This document shows positions 5,514 to 6,052 of a stretch of 6,052 nt of DNA, in pieces. The notes under the pieces were generated by a model. It was given only the letters and a program-made list of their open reading frames with translations. It ran no database searches and was not told where the DNA came from. This DNA is from Oscillospiraceae bacterium (lineage in GTDB: Bacteria; Bacillota; Clostridia; Oscillospirales; Ruminococcaceae), in contig JAGAEK010000188.1 of assembly GCA_017828835.1 (NCBI GenBank), positions 1-6,052 of the forward strand. The letters run 5' to 3'. The position numbers and the translations under genes are program-made. Numbering within the stretch: position 1 is the first letter of the stretch; every line of letters begins with the position of its first letter.

Positions 5514-6052
5514 ATGAATTTATCAAACGGAGAATTACTGCAAAAAATAAAAGAATACGGATTTTCGGATATAGGGATCTGTGAGTTTTCGAAGGTATTG
5601 CCTTTGATAAAATGCAGAGGAGCATTAAGAGTACCGCAGGAAGCAAAAAGCGTGATAGTCGGAGTTTTTGCTTACGGATGGATCGGAAATAAGAAAATCG
5701 GGAACAAGAACGTTGCTGAGTATGCGGCGATAGACGACTATCATCTTACGGTCGGAAAGATACTTGAAGATGCGGCAAAGTGGCTTGAAAAAGAATATCC
5801 CGGGGAAGAGTTCGTGAGTTTTACGGACAATTCCCCGATAAGAGAAGTAGAGGCGGCTTATTTGGCGGGGCTCGGGAAGATCGGGAAAAACGGATTGCTG
5901 ATACACGAAAAGTACGGAATGAGGATATTCATAGGAGAAATAATAACGCCTCTCGATATAGCTGACGAAGCGCAGCCGAAGGGCAGATGTACGGGATGCG
6001 GAGCATGTATAAAAGAATGTCCGACCGGAGCGATAAGCGAAGACGGCTGCAA
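5514..6052 (+). CDS. QueG-like (epoxyqueuosine reductase family) iron-sulfur protein, 3'-truncated by window edge
   Basis: The frame opens at ATG 5514 (GGAAG at 5502-5506 upstream) and runs off the right edge with 179 full codons. QueG reduces epoxyqueuosine to queuosine in tRNA, using cobalamin and two 4Fe-4S clusters. Visible family marks are an N-terminal helical domain (GFSDIGIC, then EAKSVIVGVFAY), the segment TDNSPIREVEAAY (104-116) with Asp105 at the place of the catalytic Asp in VDTGP of QueG, GLGKIGKNGLLIHEKYG, FIGEIIT, and the first half of the ferredoxin motif, CTGCGACIKECP with Cys159, 162, 165 and 169. The text differs from classical QueG: NSP replaces TGP, the N-terminal domain appears shorter, and the motif has the CGAC form. 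It may therefore be one of the shorter QueG-related proteins, whose activity is not established. The second cluster would lie outside the window. Family is confident; queuosine function is not. Confidence 0.85.
   Translation, partial: MNLSNGELLQKIKEYGFSDIGICEFSKVLPLIKCRGALRVPQEAKSVIVGVFAYGWIGNKKIGNKNVAEYAAIDDYHLTVGKILEDAAKWLEKEYPGEEFVSFTDNSPIREVEAAYLAGLGKIGKNGLLIHEKYGMRIFIGEIITPLDIADEAQPKGRCTGCGACIKECPTGAISEDGC

Noticed and set aside
5170..5646. 158-codon - strand frame over the third small gene and the start of the QueG-like gene
   Set aside because: It is antisense to two + strand frames with ribosome sites; its Ile/Phe/Ser-rich composition is what the reverse strand of Lys/Glu/Asn codons gives.

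Overview
The window looks like chromosomal DNA from a member of the Bacillota, most likely a clostridial lineage. This rests on moderately AT-rich DNA with heavy use of ATA, AGA and GGA codons, strong Shine-Dalgarno sequences (GGAGG, GAAGGAG), extended -10 promoters, U-tailed hairpin terminators and clostridial-type proteins (ECF S component, RCK-type TrkA with TrkH). No RNA gene, IS element, CRISPR array or phage gene is visible.

Layout on the + strand: the 3' end of an ECF transporter S component (to 443) ends at a perfect 11-bp hairpin terminator. It is followed by tadA, the tRNA adenosine deaminase (516-995). A well-formed promoter (1010-1038) then drives a K+ uptake operon, trkA (1076-2467) and trkH (2464-3912), whose stop and start codons overlap. 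trkA is interrupted by an in-frame TAG at 1613-1615, but the coding sequence resumes in the same frame directly after it, so the whole two-Rossmann, two-RCK_C protein is present apart from one codon.

A 12-bp hairpin (3925-3961) with A and U tracts on both sides separates trkH from a convergent YfcE-like metallophosphoesterase on the - strand (3966-4442). A 104-base divergent intergenic region follows. It leads to three tightly packed small genes (4547-4795, 4797-5153, 5150-5452) that encode two small, mostly helical proteins and one charged protein with a hydrophobic C-terminus. I have no function for them; their packing suggests one translationally linked unit. The window ends inside a QueG-like iron-sulfur protein gene (5514-6052).

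Most of this is housekeeping content. The two places most worth a second look are the amber codon in trkA and the uncharacterised three-gene unit. A smaller puzzle is the tadA start, where the best promoter and Shine-Dalgarno sequence point to an ACG codon at 546 rather than to any ATG.
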